DNA of 64,000 bases from positions 1-64,000 of the forward strand of contig CALHYX010000014.1 in the NCBI GenBank assembly GCA_938041035.1. The letters are read 5' to 3'. This DNA is from an uncultured Acidimicrobiales bacterium. Its GTDB lineage: Bacteria > Actinomycetota > Acidimicrobiia > Acidimicrobiales > SHLQ01. The notes beneath the pieces were generated by a model. The model searched no databases, was not told the DNA's origin, and was given only the letters and a program-made list of their open reading frames with translations. Numbering within the stretch: position 1 is the stretch's first letter; each line of letters opens with the position of its first letter. Both the position numbers and the translations under genes were made by a program. Positions 51,780 through 61,753 of this stretch are shown piece by piece.

Positions 51780-53704
51780 GCTTCGCCCGCCGACTTCTCC
51801 GCGGTCGCGCCGAAACCGACCCTGATCGCACCGCCCGGCTGATCGCCGCGCATCCGGGGTTTGGGTGGCCCGAACGCTTACTCGAGTCCGCCGACCCCGG
51901 GTCGAAGGTCCGCGCCACCACCCTTGGCACGCTCACCTCGGGCCCGCTCGGCCTCGTCGACGCCGCCGGGACGCTGTATCCCGCCGCGGCGGCGTGGTCG
52001 ATCGAATGGTGGGTCGGCGCGGAGGACCGCTGGCACCGCAGCCCGGTCGAGCTCGCCGTGCGCCAGACCCGGCCGTCGGCCGCTCCGGTGCTGCACACGG
52101 CAATGCGGGTGCCGAGTGGTGATGTCGTGCACCGGTGCTGGGCCGGTGGTGACGGCGATCTGTTCGTCGATATCACGAACGAGACGCCTCTGCCCGTGGC
52201 GGTCGCTCTCGTGGTTCGGCCCGTGGTGCCCCTCGGCGCCGGTCGGATCGAAACCGTGGCGGTTGGCGAGCACGACATGATGATCGACGGCGCTCGTGTT
52301 CTGCGCTGGTCGCTCAAACCCGGAGGCGCCATCGCCGGCGCCGGCGGTGTCGACATCGTCGACGACCTGGAGGGCGGAGCCGAATTGTCGCCGACGATCG
52401 CTGCGGAGCACGCCGGGGACGGCATGCTCACGGCGGCGGCGGTCTTTCCCCTCGCCCACACCGCCACCCTTCGAGCCTCCGTCCGCCTCGAAGCCGAACC
52501 CATGGCGCCGGCCTCGGTCGCCGACGCCGAACAGATCGCTTCGGGGTGGGCCAGCCACCTCAACGCCGAGGCCCGCCTCAGCTTCCCCGACCCGCAACTC
52601 GGTGAGGCCTGGAGCGCCGCGCTCGCCCGACTGCTCATGTGCGTCGACGAACGGGGAAACTGGCCTGTCCCGGTCGGGCTCGACGCGGGATGGGGGCCGG
52701 ACCAGCGCGCCCGTATCGGCGAAGGGTTGTCGATCGCCGGCCGACCGGAAGCCTCGTTTGCCCTGGCCTCGATCCTCGACGAGGCCCCGGCGAGTGCCGA
52801 GACCCTTGGTTTGGTCGCCGCGGTCGCCGAGCACGCCGAACGTTCCGGCGACCTCCGACCCGTCACCGACCACCTCGAATGGCTGGTCGATGCCGCCGCC
52901 ACCGGCGTTCGGCGCGGTGTCGCCGGCGCCGATCGCGCCTCGGCCGCGATGGTTCGAACGCTGCTGCTCGTCGAACAGCCCGACGCGTCGGCCGAGCTCT
53001 CGGAGCATCGTCGACGATCGACGCTCAACGCCGACGAGGCTCAGGGCCTGGCCCACCTGCCGATCGGCCCCGACACCGAGCGGGTGCTCCGTGCCGTCCT
53101 CGACGCGGCCGGCCCGACGTGGTCCTGGGCGGGCGGCACGCCGGAAGACCGGTCGCTCGATGATCCGCGTGCCGCCGCGGAGGTCGTCGCGCTGATCGCA
53201 TCGCTCGCCGTGCGGGTCGACGACCAGGGGATCGACATCGCCCCGTGGTTTCCGTCGGCCTGGTTGGGCCAGCCGATGGAAGCACACGGCATTCCGACCC
53301 GGTACGGCGCCGTGTCGTTCGGCGTGCGGTGGCACGGGGAACGGCCCGCGCTGCTGTGGGAGCTCGCCGCCGTCGATGGCCGCACCCCACAGGCCCTGAC
53401 CGTGCGGGCGTCGGCGCTGGACCCGAAGTGGCGTTCCACCGAGCTCCGCGGCGAAGCACTTCTCGAGGCACCCGAGGGGGCGGCGGATGCGACGATCAGC
53501 TGGCCGGACGCATCGCCTGGCTCGCCCCCCTCATCGCTGCCGATCGTCCCGACCGCGCCGCTGCCCACCTCGTCGATCCTGCCGGCACCGTTGACGACTC
53601 CGCCCGAGTGGTCCTCGCCCGCCGCCGACCCCGCTCGGGAGGACGCGCCCCCGCCGGCTGCGGCCGACGATGCGCCCCCCGCCGACGGCGGTACCTTCTC
53701 GTGA
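51776..53704 (+). CDS. Unrecognised 642-residue protein between gpsA and rnhB
   Basis: The frame is open from a TTG at 51776 that overlaps the gpsA stop; I take this as the start because the reading frame before it lies inside gpsA. The N-terminal half is beta-rich (VHRCWAGGDGDLFVDITNETPLPVAVAL). Residues about 260-440 are helical with repeated Ala-rich hairpins and an aromatic cluster (GNWPVPVGLDAGWGPDQRARIGEG), reminiscent of six-hairpin glycosidases. A part near 490-580 follows with DIAPWFPSAWLGQPMEAHGIPTRYG. The last 50 residues are Pro/Ala-rich. No catalytic motif can be named. Tight coupling on both sides suggests a housekeeping-like role. Function unknown. Confidence 0.65.
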   Translation: MSFARRLLRGRAETDPDRTARLIAAHPGFGWPERLLESADPGSKVRATTLGTLTSGPLGLVDAAGTLYPAAAAWSIEWWVGAEDRWHRSPVELAVRQTRPSAAPVLHTAMRVPSGDVVHRCWAGGDGDLFVDITNETPLPVAVALVVRPVVPLGAGRIETVAVGEHDMMIDGARVLRWSLKPGGAIAGAGGVDIVDDLEGGAELSPTIAAEHAGDGMLTAAAVFPLAHTATLRASVRLEAEPMAPASVADAEQIASGWASHLNAEARLSFPDPQLGEAWSAALARLLMCVDERGNWPVPVGLDAGWGPDQRARIGEGLSIAGRPEASFALASILDEAPASAETLGLVAAVAEHAERSGDLRPVTDHLEWLVDAAATGVRRGVAGADRASAAMVRTLLLVEQPDASAELSEHRRRSTLNADEAQGLAHLPIGPDTERVLRAVLDAAGPTWSWAGGTPEDRSLDDPRAAAEVVALIASLAVRVDDQGIDIAPWFPSAWLGQPMEAHGIPTRYGAVSFGVRWHGERPALLWELAAVDGRTPQALTVRASALDPKWRSTELRGEALLEAPEGAADATISWPDASPGSPPSSLPIVPTAPLPTSSILPAPLTTPPEWSSPAADPAREDAPPPAAADDAPPADGGTFS

Positions 53705-54393
53705 CCGCCCGGCTCCGCAAGGCGATCAAGGCAAAGTCGCCGGGGCTGAGCCACGAGCGTCGCCTCTGGGAAGCCGGCCACGACGTGGTCGTCGGCATCG
53801 ACGAGGTTGGCAAGGGGGCGTGGGCCGGTCCGCTGACGGTCGGTGCCGCAGTCGTGCCGAGGGACCGACGGATCTACAAGGTGCGCGACTCGAAGATGTT
53901 GACCGAACCCGAGCGCGAAGCGATGTATGAACGCGTCGCCGACTGGTGCCGCGCCTGGGCGGTCGGGCACGCAACCCCGGCCGAGTGCGATGAACTCGGG
54001 ATGTCGGAGGCGCAACGGCTCGCCACCCGTCGGGCCCTCGCCGACCTCGGGGTCGGCGTCGACCGGGTCCTGCTCGACGGAAAGTGGGATTTCGTCGGCG
54101 GTGGAATCGCCGAAACCATCGTCAAGGGCGATGCCATCTCGTTGTCGATCGCCGCCGCCTCGATCCTGGCCAAGGTCACCCGGGATCGGTTGATGCGCGA
54201 CGCCGCCGTGGGTAACCCGCTCTACGACCTGCAGTACAACAAGGGTTACCCGTGTCCTCGTCATCGGGCCGCCCTACAGGCCCACGGGCCGAGCGCGCTG
54301 CACCGACGAAGCTGGGCCTGGATGGACGATCTGCGCTGGAACGGCGTGCCCCGCGTCGCCCCGGCATCGGCCCAGCAGGCCCTGTTCGACTGA
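53701..54393 (+). CDS. rnhB: Ribonuclease HII
   Basis: 230 residues from GTG at 53701 (overlap GTGA). The catalytic opening GIDEVGKGAWAGPLTVGAAVV supplies the first Asp and Glu. VRDSKMLTEPER follows, then VLLDGKWDFV with the later Asp, and SIAAASILAKVTRDRLM closes the site. It differs from the usual DE(A/V)GRG by a Lys. The enzyme cuts RNA in RNA-DNA hybrids, including single ribonucleotides in DNA. About 30 N-terminal residues precede the core, and the tail (RVAPASAQQALFD) resembles the PIP-like ends seen in many type 2 RNases H, which may bind the sliding clamp. Confidence 0.95.
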   Translation: MTARLRKAIKAKSPGLSHERRLWEAGHDVVVGIDEVGKGAWAGPLTVGAAVVPRDRRIYKVRDSKMLTEPEREAMYERVADWCRAWAVGHATPAECDELGMSEAQRLATRRALADLGVGVDRVLLDGKWDFVGGGIAETIVKGDAISLSIAAASILAKVTRDRLMRDAAVGNPLYDLQYNKGYPCPRHRAALQAHGPSALHRRSWAWMDDLRWNGVPRVAPASAQQALFD

Positions 54394-54463
54394 ACCGCGT
54401 TCCGGTCCGAGAAGAAGTCGGTCCGGTTGGGCGCGTGCGGCGGCGCGTTGGCACGCTGGGTGC

Positions 54464-54844
54464 ATGCGTTGGCCATCGTGGATGCTCGTCGGCTGGACCG
54501 TGCTCGTGTGGGGTCCGCGGATCCGCAACATCTGGACCGATGCGAGCCTCGACACGGGCGGCCAGGTCCTGCGGACCCTGTACGCCGGCATCTTCCTGCT
54601 CACCGCGGCGGCGATCGCCTTCGCACTCACCCGGCGCCCCGACCTCCTGCGCCCCGTCATCGGGGTGGTGGCTGCCTGGACCGTTGGATTTTGGATCCTG
54701 CGCGGTGCCCAGATCGCGGCCGGCGATCACGACGCGGCCTTCCTTGCGGTGCACGCAGTGCTCGCCGTCGGTTCGATCGGCCTGGCCCTGAACGCGTGGC
54801 GGTCGGTGGCGCGGACGGGGGCCAACATCGCGGTCGGCGGTTGA
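54464..54844 (+). CDS. Small four-helix membrane protein
   Basis: 126 residues. Four hydrophobic segments are visible (WMLVGWTVLVWGPRI; LRTLYAGIFLLTAAAIAFAL; VIGVVAAWTVGFWILRG; AVHAVLAVGSIGLALNAW). Its short loops and a Trp/Gly-rich first helix give no named family. It lies 70 bases after rnhB and 22 before the Nfu-N gene, on the same strand. Function unknown. Confidence 0.6.
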   Translation: MRWPSWMLVGWTVLVWGPRIRNIWTDASLDTGGQVLRTLYAGIFLLTAAAIAFALTRRPDLLRPVIGVVAAWTVGFWILRGAQIAAGDHDAAFLAVHAVLAVGSIGLALNAWRSVARTGANIAVGG

Positions 54845-54866
54845 GCCGAGTACGCTCTCGCTTGCT

Positions 54867-55199
54867 ATGGGTCAGCCAGTAACCGTCATCGAGAAGCCTT
54901 CCAGCCGGGGCGGCGTCGTCCGTTTCGAGACCAACCGGGTACTCACCGGTATGGGACACGAGCGCTTCACCGAGCCACCCGACCGCGCGTCGATCACCCC
55001 ATCGGACGAGCTCGCACGGCGGCTGTTCGAGCGCGGCGGCATCAACTCGGTGCACATCAACGGCAACATCGTGACCCTCGACATGAGTCACGCCGACACC
55101 GATGGCATCGCCGACATCATCGCCGATCTCTACACCTACTGGCGGCCCGGCATGGTCCCGCCAACGGACGAAGAGATCATCGCGCAGTTCGAGGAATAG
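54867..55199 (+). CDS. Nfu N-terminal domain protein (iron-sulfur scaffold relative)
   Basis: 110 residues. The chain resembles the Nfu_N domain: an early segment with NRVL, then SDELARRLFERGGINSVHINGNIVTLDMS, where a short helix and the NSVHINGN strand match the family. The CxxC domain that carries the iron-sulfur cluster in full Nfu proteins is absent. Stand-alone Nfu_N proteins occur in actinobacteria with no known role. The acidic end (PTDEEIIAQFEE) is typical. Confidence 0.65.
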   Translation: MGQPVTVIEKPSSRGGVVRFETNRVLTGMGHERFTEPPDRASITPSDELARRLFERGGINSVHINGNIVTLDMSHADTDGIADIIADLYTYWRPGMVPPTDEEIIAQFEE

Positions 55200-55219
55200 G
55201 CTGGCTCGGCGTTCGGCCG

Positions 55220-56290
55220 TTACCGCCCCCGCACCAAGCGCACCTGTTGGCGGACTCGGAACCGCAGAATCAGCCGGTCGACCGCGCGCGCGACGTCGGT
55301 GTCGTTCGCCAGGTCGGCGTCGGGCATCGCCCGGTCTTCGGCGACGGCGTCGCCGACCGGACGGAACAACAACCCGCTCGGGTCGGGGTTGACGATGCGA
55401 TGCCCGTACCGCTCGACCACCTCGGCATCGGCGGCGGCCGACGCCTCATCGAGCCAGTCGACCCGACGGGTTGGGGCGGCGTGCAACCGCTCGGCGGCGA
55501 GCGCCTCGACCTTGGCGACCGCGTTGGTGCCGCCGCGCTGGCGCGTGCCGATGAACTGGCGATGGGCGTCGACGAGTCGCCCCCCGCTGCGCAGGTGTAT
55601 GAGCCGCAGAACCTCGGTGGCGGCGATCGGCAGCGCCTCGTTGAGCTGCTGGTTCCGCTCGGGGCGAAGTCCGGGGGGATCGACGCCGAGCACGGAACTG
55701 CATAGTTGGGCGAAGGGGTCGGGGCCGCCCGCGTCCCGGTCCAGGCGGATGATCGACAGTTGGTCGATGCCGACGGCCTCGCACAACCGGTCGAGAAGCG
55801 GGAGGTGGGTCGAAGGCGGCGCGGTTTGTTCCTCGAGGTAGGTGAACAGGGGCGGGGCGTCGCGGCGGCGCACCAGTTGGTGCCAGCGGGACGGGAGGCT
55901 TTCGCTCCAGCGCCGCAGAAAGACGACCACCTCGGGCTGCCGGCGTTCGATGGGCTCGAGCAGCTCCGCCCACTGGGCCGCGCGGAACGTGCTCATGGAC
56001 TCGGCGGACAACACGACGGTCGGGGCGGGATGGTGATCCAGTCGGCGTAGTTCGGCGGCGGCATCCACCCGATGCGATGGGGGAACCGGAACGCCGAAGA
56101 CGTCGAGGCCGGCGGTGAGGGCATGGTGCGCGTCATACAGCGGAATGGTGAAGACCTCCGGGTACCAGACGCCGGCGGCGGCGAGCTCGGTCCGGTTGGC
56201 GACGAACGCGCCCTGAATGAAGGAGGTCGCCGTCTTCGCCGGGCCGACGTGCAGCACCAGCCGGGGGGCATCGGTGTCGCTCCCGCTCAC
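55220..56290 (-). CDS. Sulfotransferase-like protein
   Basis: 356 residues from GTG at 56290, overlapping the methyltransferase stop (GTGA). The N-terminal P-loop-like motif VLHVGPAKTATSFIQGAF fits the PAPS 5'-phosphosulfate loop. VVLSAESMSTF and VVVFLRRWSESLPSRWHQLVRR may supply the 3'-phosphate-binding Arg and Ser. The C-terminal 150 residues are less conserved. The acceptor could be a lipid or saccharide; it cannot be told. It is the second gene of a two-gene unit after the SpoU methyltransferase. Confidence 0.7.
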   Translation of the reverse strand: MSGSDTDAPRLVLHVGPAKTATSFIQGAFVANRTELAAAGVWYPEVFTIPLYDAHHALTAGLDVFGVPVPPSHRVDAAAELRRLDHHPAPTVVLSAESMSTFRAAQWAELLEPIERRQPEVVVFLRRWSESLPSRWHQLVRRRDAPPLFTYLEEQTAPPSTHLPLLDRLCEAVGIDQLSIIRLDRDAGGPDPFAQLCSSVLGVDPPGLRPERNQQLNEALPIAATEVLRLIHLRSGGRLVDAHRQFIGTRQRGGTNAVAKVEALAAERLHAAPTRRVDWLDEASAAADAEVVERYGHRIVNPDPSGLLFRPVGDAVAEDRAMPDADLANDTDVARAVDRLILRFRVRQQVRLVRGR

Positions 56291-56925
56291 GGGGCCGGTT
56301 CGGTGATCGTCTGCCCGAAGACGTGTTGGCGGACCCAGGCGTGCATGGCGATGCCACTGGCGACCCCGGCGTTGATCGAACGGGTCGAGCCGAACTGGCT
56401 GATCGAGACCACCCGATGCGCAGCGCGTTTGGCGGGCTCGGACAGACCGGGCCCCTCCTGGCCAAACACGAGGACACACCGCTCGGGGAGCGGGGCCGAC
56501 TCGATCGGTACGGAACCGGGAAGATTGTCGACGCCGATCACGGGAAGGTCGCGCTCGGCGGCGAACGCGAGCAGGTCCTCGATGGTGGGTTGGTGATGGA
56601 CGTGTTGGTACCGATCGGTCACCATCGCGCCCCGTCGGTTCCACCGGCGCTTGCCGACGATGTGCACGGCGGCGGCGCCAAAGGCGTTCGCGTTGCGCAC
56701 GACGGTGCCGATGTTGAGGTCGTGTTCCCAGTTCTCGATGGCGATGTGAAACGGATGCCGCGTGGTGTCGAGGTCGGCGATGATCGCCTCGCGCGACCAG
56801 TAGCGGTACCGGTCGACCACGTTGCGCGCATCGCCTTCGGCGAGCAGTTCGGGGTCGAGGCGATCGTCGTCGGGCCAGGGTTCGGGATGCGGGCCCACGC
56901 CGATCACTCGGTGGTCAGAACGCAC
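56287..56925 (-). CDS. SpoU/TrmH-family RNA 2'-O-methyltransferase
   Basis: 212 residues from GTG at 56925. I chose this start because longer frames would run into the divergent operator region at 56973. All SPOUT motifs are present: NIGTVVRNANAFGAAAV (motif 1 with Asn and Arg), VLVFGQEGPGLSE (motif 2), and ISQFGSTRSINAGVASGIAMHAW (motif 3, with the trefoil knot). The protein methylates a 2'-hydroxyl in tRNA or rRNA; the target base is not predictable. There is no N-terminal substrate-binding extension as in RlmB. Confidence 0.88.
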   Translation of the reverse strand: MRSDHRVIGVGPHPEPWPDDDRLDPELLAEGDARNVVDRYRYWSREAIIADLDTTRHPFHIAIENWEHDLNIGTVVRNANAFGAAAVHIVGKRRWNRRGAMVTDRYQHVHHQPTIEDLLAFAAERDLPVIGVDNLPGSVPIESAPLPERCVLVFGQEGPGLSEPAKRAAHRVVSISQFGSTRSINAGVASGIAMHAWVRQHVFGQTITEPAP

Positions 56926-56972
56926 GGGAGGTTTCGCAATCGGGCGGGGACAGAGTACGGTCAGCACCGTTG

Positions 56973-56986
56973 TGTAAGCGCTTACA
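56973..56986. promoter_or_regulatory. LacI-type operator 1 (perfect palindrome)
   Basis: TGTAAGCGCTTACA is a perfect 14-bp palindrome with a central CG, the hallmark of LacI/GalR-family sites. It lies 13 bases before the alpha-glucosidase start, where a bound repressor would block transcription. A near-identical site lies before the sugar-binding gene. Confidence 0.85.
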
Positions 56987-56998
56987 TGGACCCGGGTG

Positions 56999-58635
<1,637 letters not shown>

Positions 58636-58639
<4 letters not shown>

Positions 58640-59652
58640 CCCCCAACCGGGTGACCATCGAAGACGTAGCGGCGGAAGCCGGCGTCTCGGTCGCGACCGT
58701 GAGCCGGGCCCTGCGCGGCCTCCCCAACGTGGCCCCTGGCACACGCGAGCGGGTACTCGCGACCGCTGCGGCCATGTCCTATGAAGCCGACCCGAACGCC
58801 TCGCGTCTCGCCGCCGGACGCAGCCGCACCGTCGCCATGGCCGTGCCGGTGTTGAACGGCTGGTACTTCGCCCAGGTCGTCGCCGGGGTCGAAGCGGTTC
58901 TGAGCGAGAGCGGCTATGACCTGCTGTTGTTCGGGGTGACCAGCGATGCGTCGCGCACCCGGTTTCTGTCGGGCCCGCTGCGGCGGCGCAGCGACGGGCT
59001 GATCCTCGTCGACATCCGTATCCCGGCGCTCGAGATCGAGAGTCTGGCGACCCAGAAGGCGCAGCTGGTAACCGTGGGGTTCCAGGCCGAGCAGTTCCCG
59101 TCGGTGCGGATCGACGATCTGTCCGTCGCCCGATCGGCCGTGGCCCATCTCGTCGGTCTCGGACACACGTCGATCGCCATCATGGCTGGCCTGCCCGATG
59201 ACCCGCTTCGCTTCACGGTGCCCGAGCTGCGACGACAGGGGTATCTCGAGGTGCTCGAGGAGGTCGGGGTCGCGCCGCGCGAGGAGTTCGACGTCGCCGG
59301 CAACTTCTCGATCGACGGCGGCTACGAGGCCATGGCCAAGCTGCTCGATCTCGATGACCCGCCCACCGCGGTCTTCGCCATGTCCGACGAGATGGCGATG
59401 GGAGCGCTGGTCGCCGCTCGAGAGCGCGGTGTCGACGTTCCCGGCGATCTGTCCGTCATCGGCGTCGATGACCACGATGCGGCCGCGGTGGTGGGGTTGA
59501 CCACCGTCGCCCAGGCCGTTTCGCACCACGGTTCGGTGGCGGCGCGGTTGTTACTGGACCGGTTCGAGGACCCCGACGCGGCGCCCGTGCATCACTGCAA
59601 CGCCACCAAGCTGGTCGTGCGGTCGACCACCGGCCCGCCGCGCGACACCTAG
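58636..59652 (+). CDS. LacI-family transcriptional repressor of the alpha-glucoside locus
   Basis: 338 residues from ATG at 58636, overlapping the glucosidase stop (ATGA). The N-terminal helix-turn-helix and hinge are typical: VTIEDVAAEAGVSVATVSRALRGLPNVAPGTRERV and YEADPNASRLAAGRSRTVAM. The rest is a periplasmic-binding-like effector domain (LMLFGVTSD-type strand, IPALEIESLATQKAQL, VFAMSDEMAMGALVAARERGV). Two matching palindromes at 56973 and 59834 are its likely binding sites. The effector is probably the imported sugar, which would lift repression of both promoters. Confidence 0.93.
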
Positions 59653-59833
59653 CGGCGACGGAGCGAAGGGGCCGGGGAACTTGCCCGGGTGACCGAGCGA
59701 TCCCGCGCGGCCCGATCTATCATCGAGGATCGCTCTCGGCGGTCCGGCGTCGGCCGGGCGCAGTACCAACCGGGGGGCAGTTCCAGCCGGGGGACGGGAA
59801 ACCGGGCCCGAACGGTAACTGCCCGAAGCGATA

Positions 59834-59847
59834 TGTAAGCGTTTACA
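59834..59847. promoter_or_regulatory. LacI-type operator 2
   Basis: TGTAAGCGTTTACA differs from operator 1 by one base (C to T at position 9) and keeps the central CG. It lies 168 bases before the binding-protein start, leaving room for a long leader after the promoter it controls. Confidence 0.82.
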
Positions 59848-59947
59848 TTCTTTGCTACATTCAGCGTTTGGACGAACACCCGTGCAGTCGCTCACCCGTG
59901 AGTGCCTGCCGCACACTTCGAGCTACCGACTATCGGTGGGGCGAAAA

Positions 59948-59988
59948 CCGGGCTTGCCCGGCAATCGAAAATTGCCGAATTCGTTCGG
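59948..59988 (+). other. Three consecutive leader hairpins
   Basis: CCGGGC-TT-GCCCGG (59948-59961) overlaps GGCAAT-CGAAA-ATTGCC (59960-59976), which overlaps CCGA-ATTCGT-TCGG (59975-59988). The arms share bases, so neighbouring stems cannot all form at once. This is in the transcribed leader if operator 2 is near the promoter. No known riboswitch class is recognised. Confidence 0.5.
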
Positions 59989-60015
59989 TGATCGGACCCT
60001 AGGAGGGGACCACAT

Positions 60016-61524
60016 ATGAAGAACAGATGGCTCAAACTTTTTGCTGCCTTGTTTGCCTTCAGCCTGTTGGCTGCGGCGTGCGGGAGTAGCGATGGTGGCG
60101 ACTCGGCCACATCGGATGACTCCGCGTCGTCCGATGACGCCGCTTCCGACGATGGCGAAGAAGACGCCATGGCCGAAGACGATGGCGATGAAGATGCCAT
60201 GGCCGAAGACGATGGCGAAGAAGATGCCATGGCCGAAGACGATGGCGAAGAAGAGCCGGTCGAGACGACCGCTCCCGAGGGTCCGGGCGAATTCTGCTCG
60301 CAGATCGCTGAAGGCGGCGAGGGCGACCTGGCCGGCGAAACGGTCACCATCCTCGGCCCCGAAACCGACAACGAAGCCGAAGGCCTGTGCGCCTCGCTCG
60401 TCGGCGTGGTCGAGGCCACCGGCGTTGCCATCGAATACAACGGCACCCGGGATGCCACCACCTTGACCAACGTTGCGGTCGAAGCGGGCAACTCGCCCTC
60501 CGACATCGTGATGATCCCGCAGCCGGGCCGTATCGCCGGCTTTGCCGAACAGGGTCTGCTCACGCCGATCCCCGACGACACGCTGAACGGCTCGCTCGCC
60601 AACCTGAGCGAGACCTTCCTCAGCTTCGGTACCGTCGGTGGCACCGCCTACGGCATCCCCGCCAAGGCCGATATCAAGAGCCTCGTCTGGTACAGCCCGT
60701 CGGCCTTCGCCGACTCCGGTTACGAAATTCCGACGACGTTCGATGAGCTCATCGCCCTGCAGGAGCAGATCAAGACCGACGGCGGCGTGCCGTGGTGCAT
60801 CGGTATCGAATCCGGTGACGCCACCGGCTGGACCTTCACCGACTGGATGGAGGACATGATGCTTCGGGTCCACGGTCCCGAGGTGTACGCCCAGTGGCCC
60901 ACCCATGAGATCCCCTTCAACGATGATCGGGTGAAGGAAGTTGCTGAGCAGGTCGGTTCGATCTGGTTCGACGACGCCAACGTACTCGGCGGCCGCGACA
61001 GCATCGCCACCACCGGTTTCCGCGATGCGCCGATCCCGATGCTGTCGGGTGAGTGCTTCATGCACCGCCAGGCCAGCTTTGCGGGCTCGTTCTTCGTCGA
61101 GCAGGGCGCCAGCCTTGGCCCCGACGGTGACGTGAGCGCCTTCTACTTCCCGACGATCAACCCGGACTTCGGCAACGTCGTTCTCGGTGGCGCCAACATC
61201 GCCACCGCCTGGAACGATCGTCCCGCCACCCTCGCCGTGTTCGATCACATCGGTTCGGCCCCTGCCGCGGAGGCTCGGATCGTCGCCCAGGGCGGCGGTT
61301 ACTACTCGCCGAACGGCGACGTCGACAACTCGCTGTACCCGTCGCCGATCGACCCGGTGATCATCGACATCTTGTTGACCGCCGATGCGTTTGGCTTCGA
61401 TGCTTCCGATGACATGCCCGACGCGGCGAACAAGGAGTTCTGGCAGTCCGGAACCGACTACGTGTCGGGTTCGATCGATGTCGACACCTTCCTCGCCACC
61501 GTCGAAGCGGCCTGGGAAGAGTAA
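60016..61524 (+). CDS. Sugar ABC transporter substrate-binding lipoprotein (AglE-like)
   Basis: 502 residues from ATG at 60016, behind AGGAGGGGA. The signal peptide (WLKLFAALFAFSLLAAAC) ends in a lipobox. A highly acidic linker of about 60 residues follows, encoded by a 30-bp repeat. Then comes a family-1 extracellular binding domain (GETVTILGPETDNEAEGLCASLVGV, then VEYNGTRD-like strands, IPAKADIKSLVWYSP, FDELIALQEQIK, WCIGIESGDATGWTFTDWMED). Neighbours (glucosidase, LacI, two permeases) and the AglE-like make-up suggest an alpha-glucoside-binding protein. The acidic linker is an Asp/Glu/Met/Ala repeat. Confidence 0.9.
   Translation: MKNRWLKLFAALFAFSLLAAACGSSDGGDSATSDDSASSDDAASDDGEEDAMAEDDGDEDAMAEDDGEEDAMAEDDGEEEPVETTAPEGPGEFCSQIAEGGEGDLAGETVTILGPETDNEAEGLCASLVGVVEATGVAIEYNGTRDATTLTNVAVEAGNSPSDIVMIPQPGRIAGFAEQGLLTPIPDDTLNGSLANLSETFLSFGTVGGTAYGIPAKADIKSLVWYSPSAFADSGYEIPTTFDELIALQEQIKTDGGVPWCIGIESGDATGWTFTDWMEDMMLRVHGPEVYAQWPTHEIPFNDDRVKEVAEQVGSIWFDDANVLGGRDSIATTGFRDAPIPMLSGECFMHRQASFAGSFFVEQGASLGPDGDVSAFYFPTINPDFGNVVLGGANIATAWNDRPATLAVFDHIGSAPAAEARIVAQGGGYYSPNGDVDNSLYPSPIDPVIIDILLTADAFGFDASDDMPDAANKEFWQSGTDYVSGSIDVDTFLATVEAAWEE
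60151..60254 (+). repeat. 30-bp tandem repeat in the lipoprotein linker
   Basis: Three full 30-base units (60151, 60181, 60211) and a partial fourth encode DGEEDAMAED-type repeats. Units differ by one to three bases. The array lies just after the lipidated cysteine, where it lengthens a flexible acidic stalk. Confidence 0.88.
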
Positions 61525-61601
61525 GGACACACCGCTACACCAGCAGACGTAGCAACCAACCTTTCTCCCGCTGCGACGGGGTGAGAGGTTCGACGATCGG
61601 T

Positions 61602-61631
61602 CCGGCCGGGGCGCATTGCCGCCCCGGCCGG
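61602..61631 (+). other. Strong intercistronic hairpin between binding protein and permease
   Basis: A perfect 11-bp GC-rich stem pairs CCGGCCGGGGC (61602-61612) with GCCCCGGCCGG (61621-61631) around an 8-base loop. No T-run follows. A stem at this place, 78 bases after the binding-protein stop, would keep the binding-protein message stable and reduce permease expression, as in maltose operons (inference). Confidence 0.6.
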
Positions 61632-61753
61632 GTCGGCCGTCGGTGCCGGGGGGCACGCGAGCTGACCGGGCGCGGGTTCGCCCGCGGAAGCGTTGCACAG
61701 CACCGGTCTGAAGCAGTGGTGAACACGGGGGACACGGGGCACACGGGGGAGCG

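Larger units (their letters stand above)
59653..60015 (+). other. Long promoter/leader region of the sugar-binding gene
   Basis: This 363-base space has no gene. It holds operator 2 (59834-59847), a run of three small hairpins (59948-59988), and a strong AGGAGGGGA before the ATG at 60016. The first 180 bases are GC-rich with a few CCGGGG repeats, and I see nothing else in them. Confidence 0.7.
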
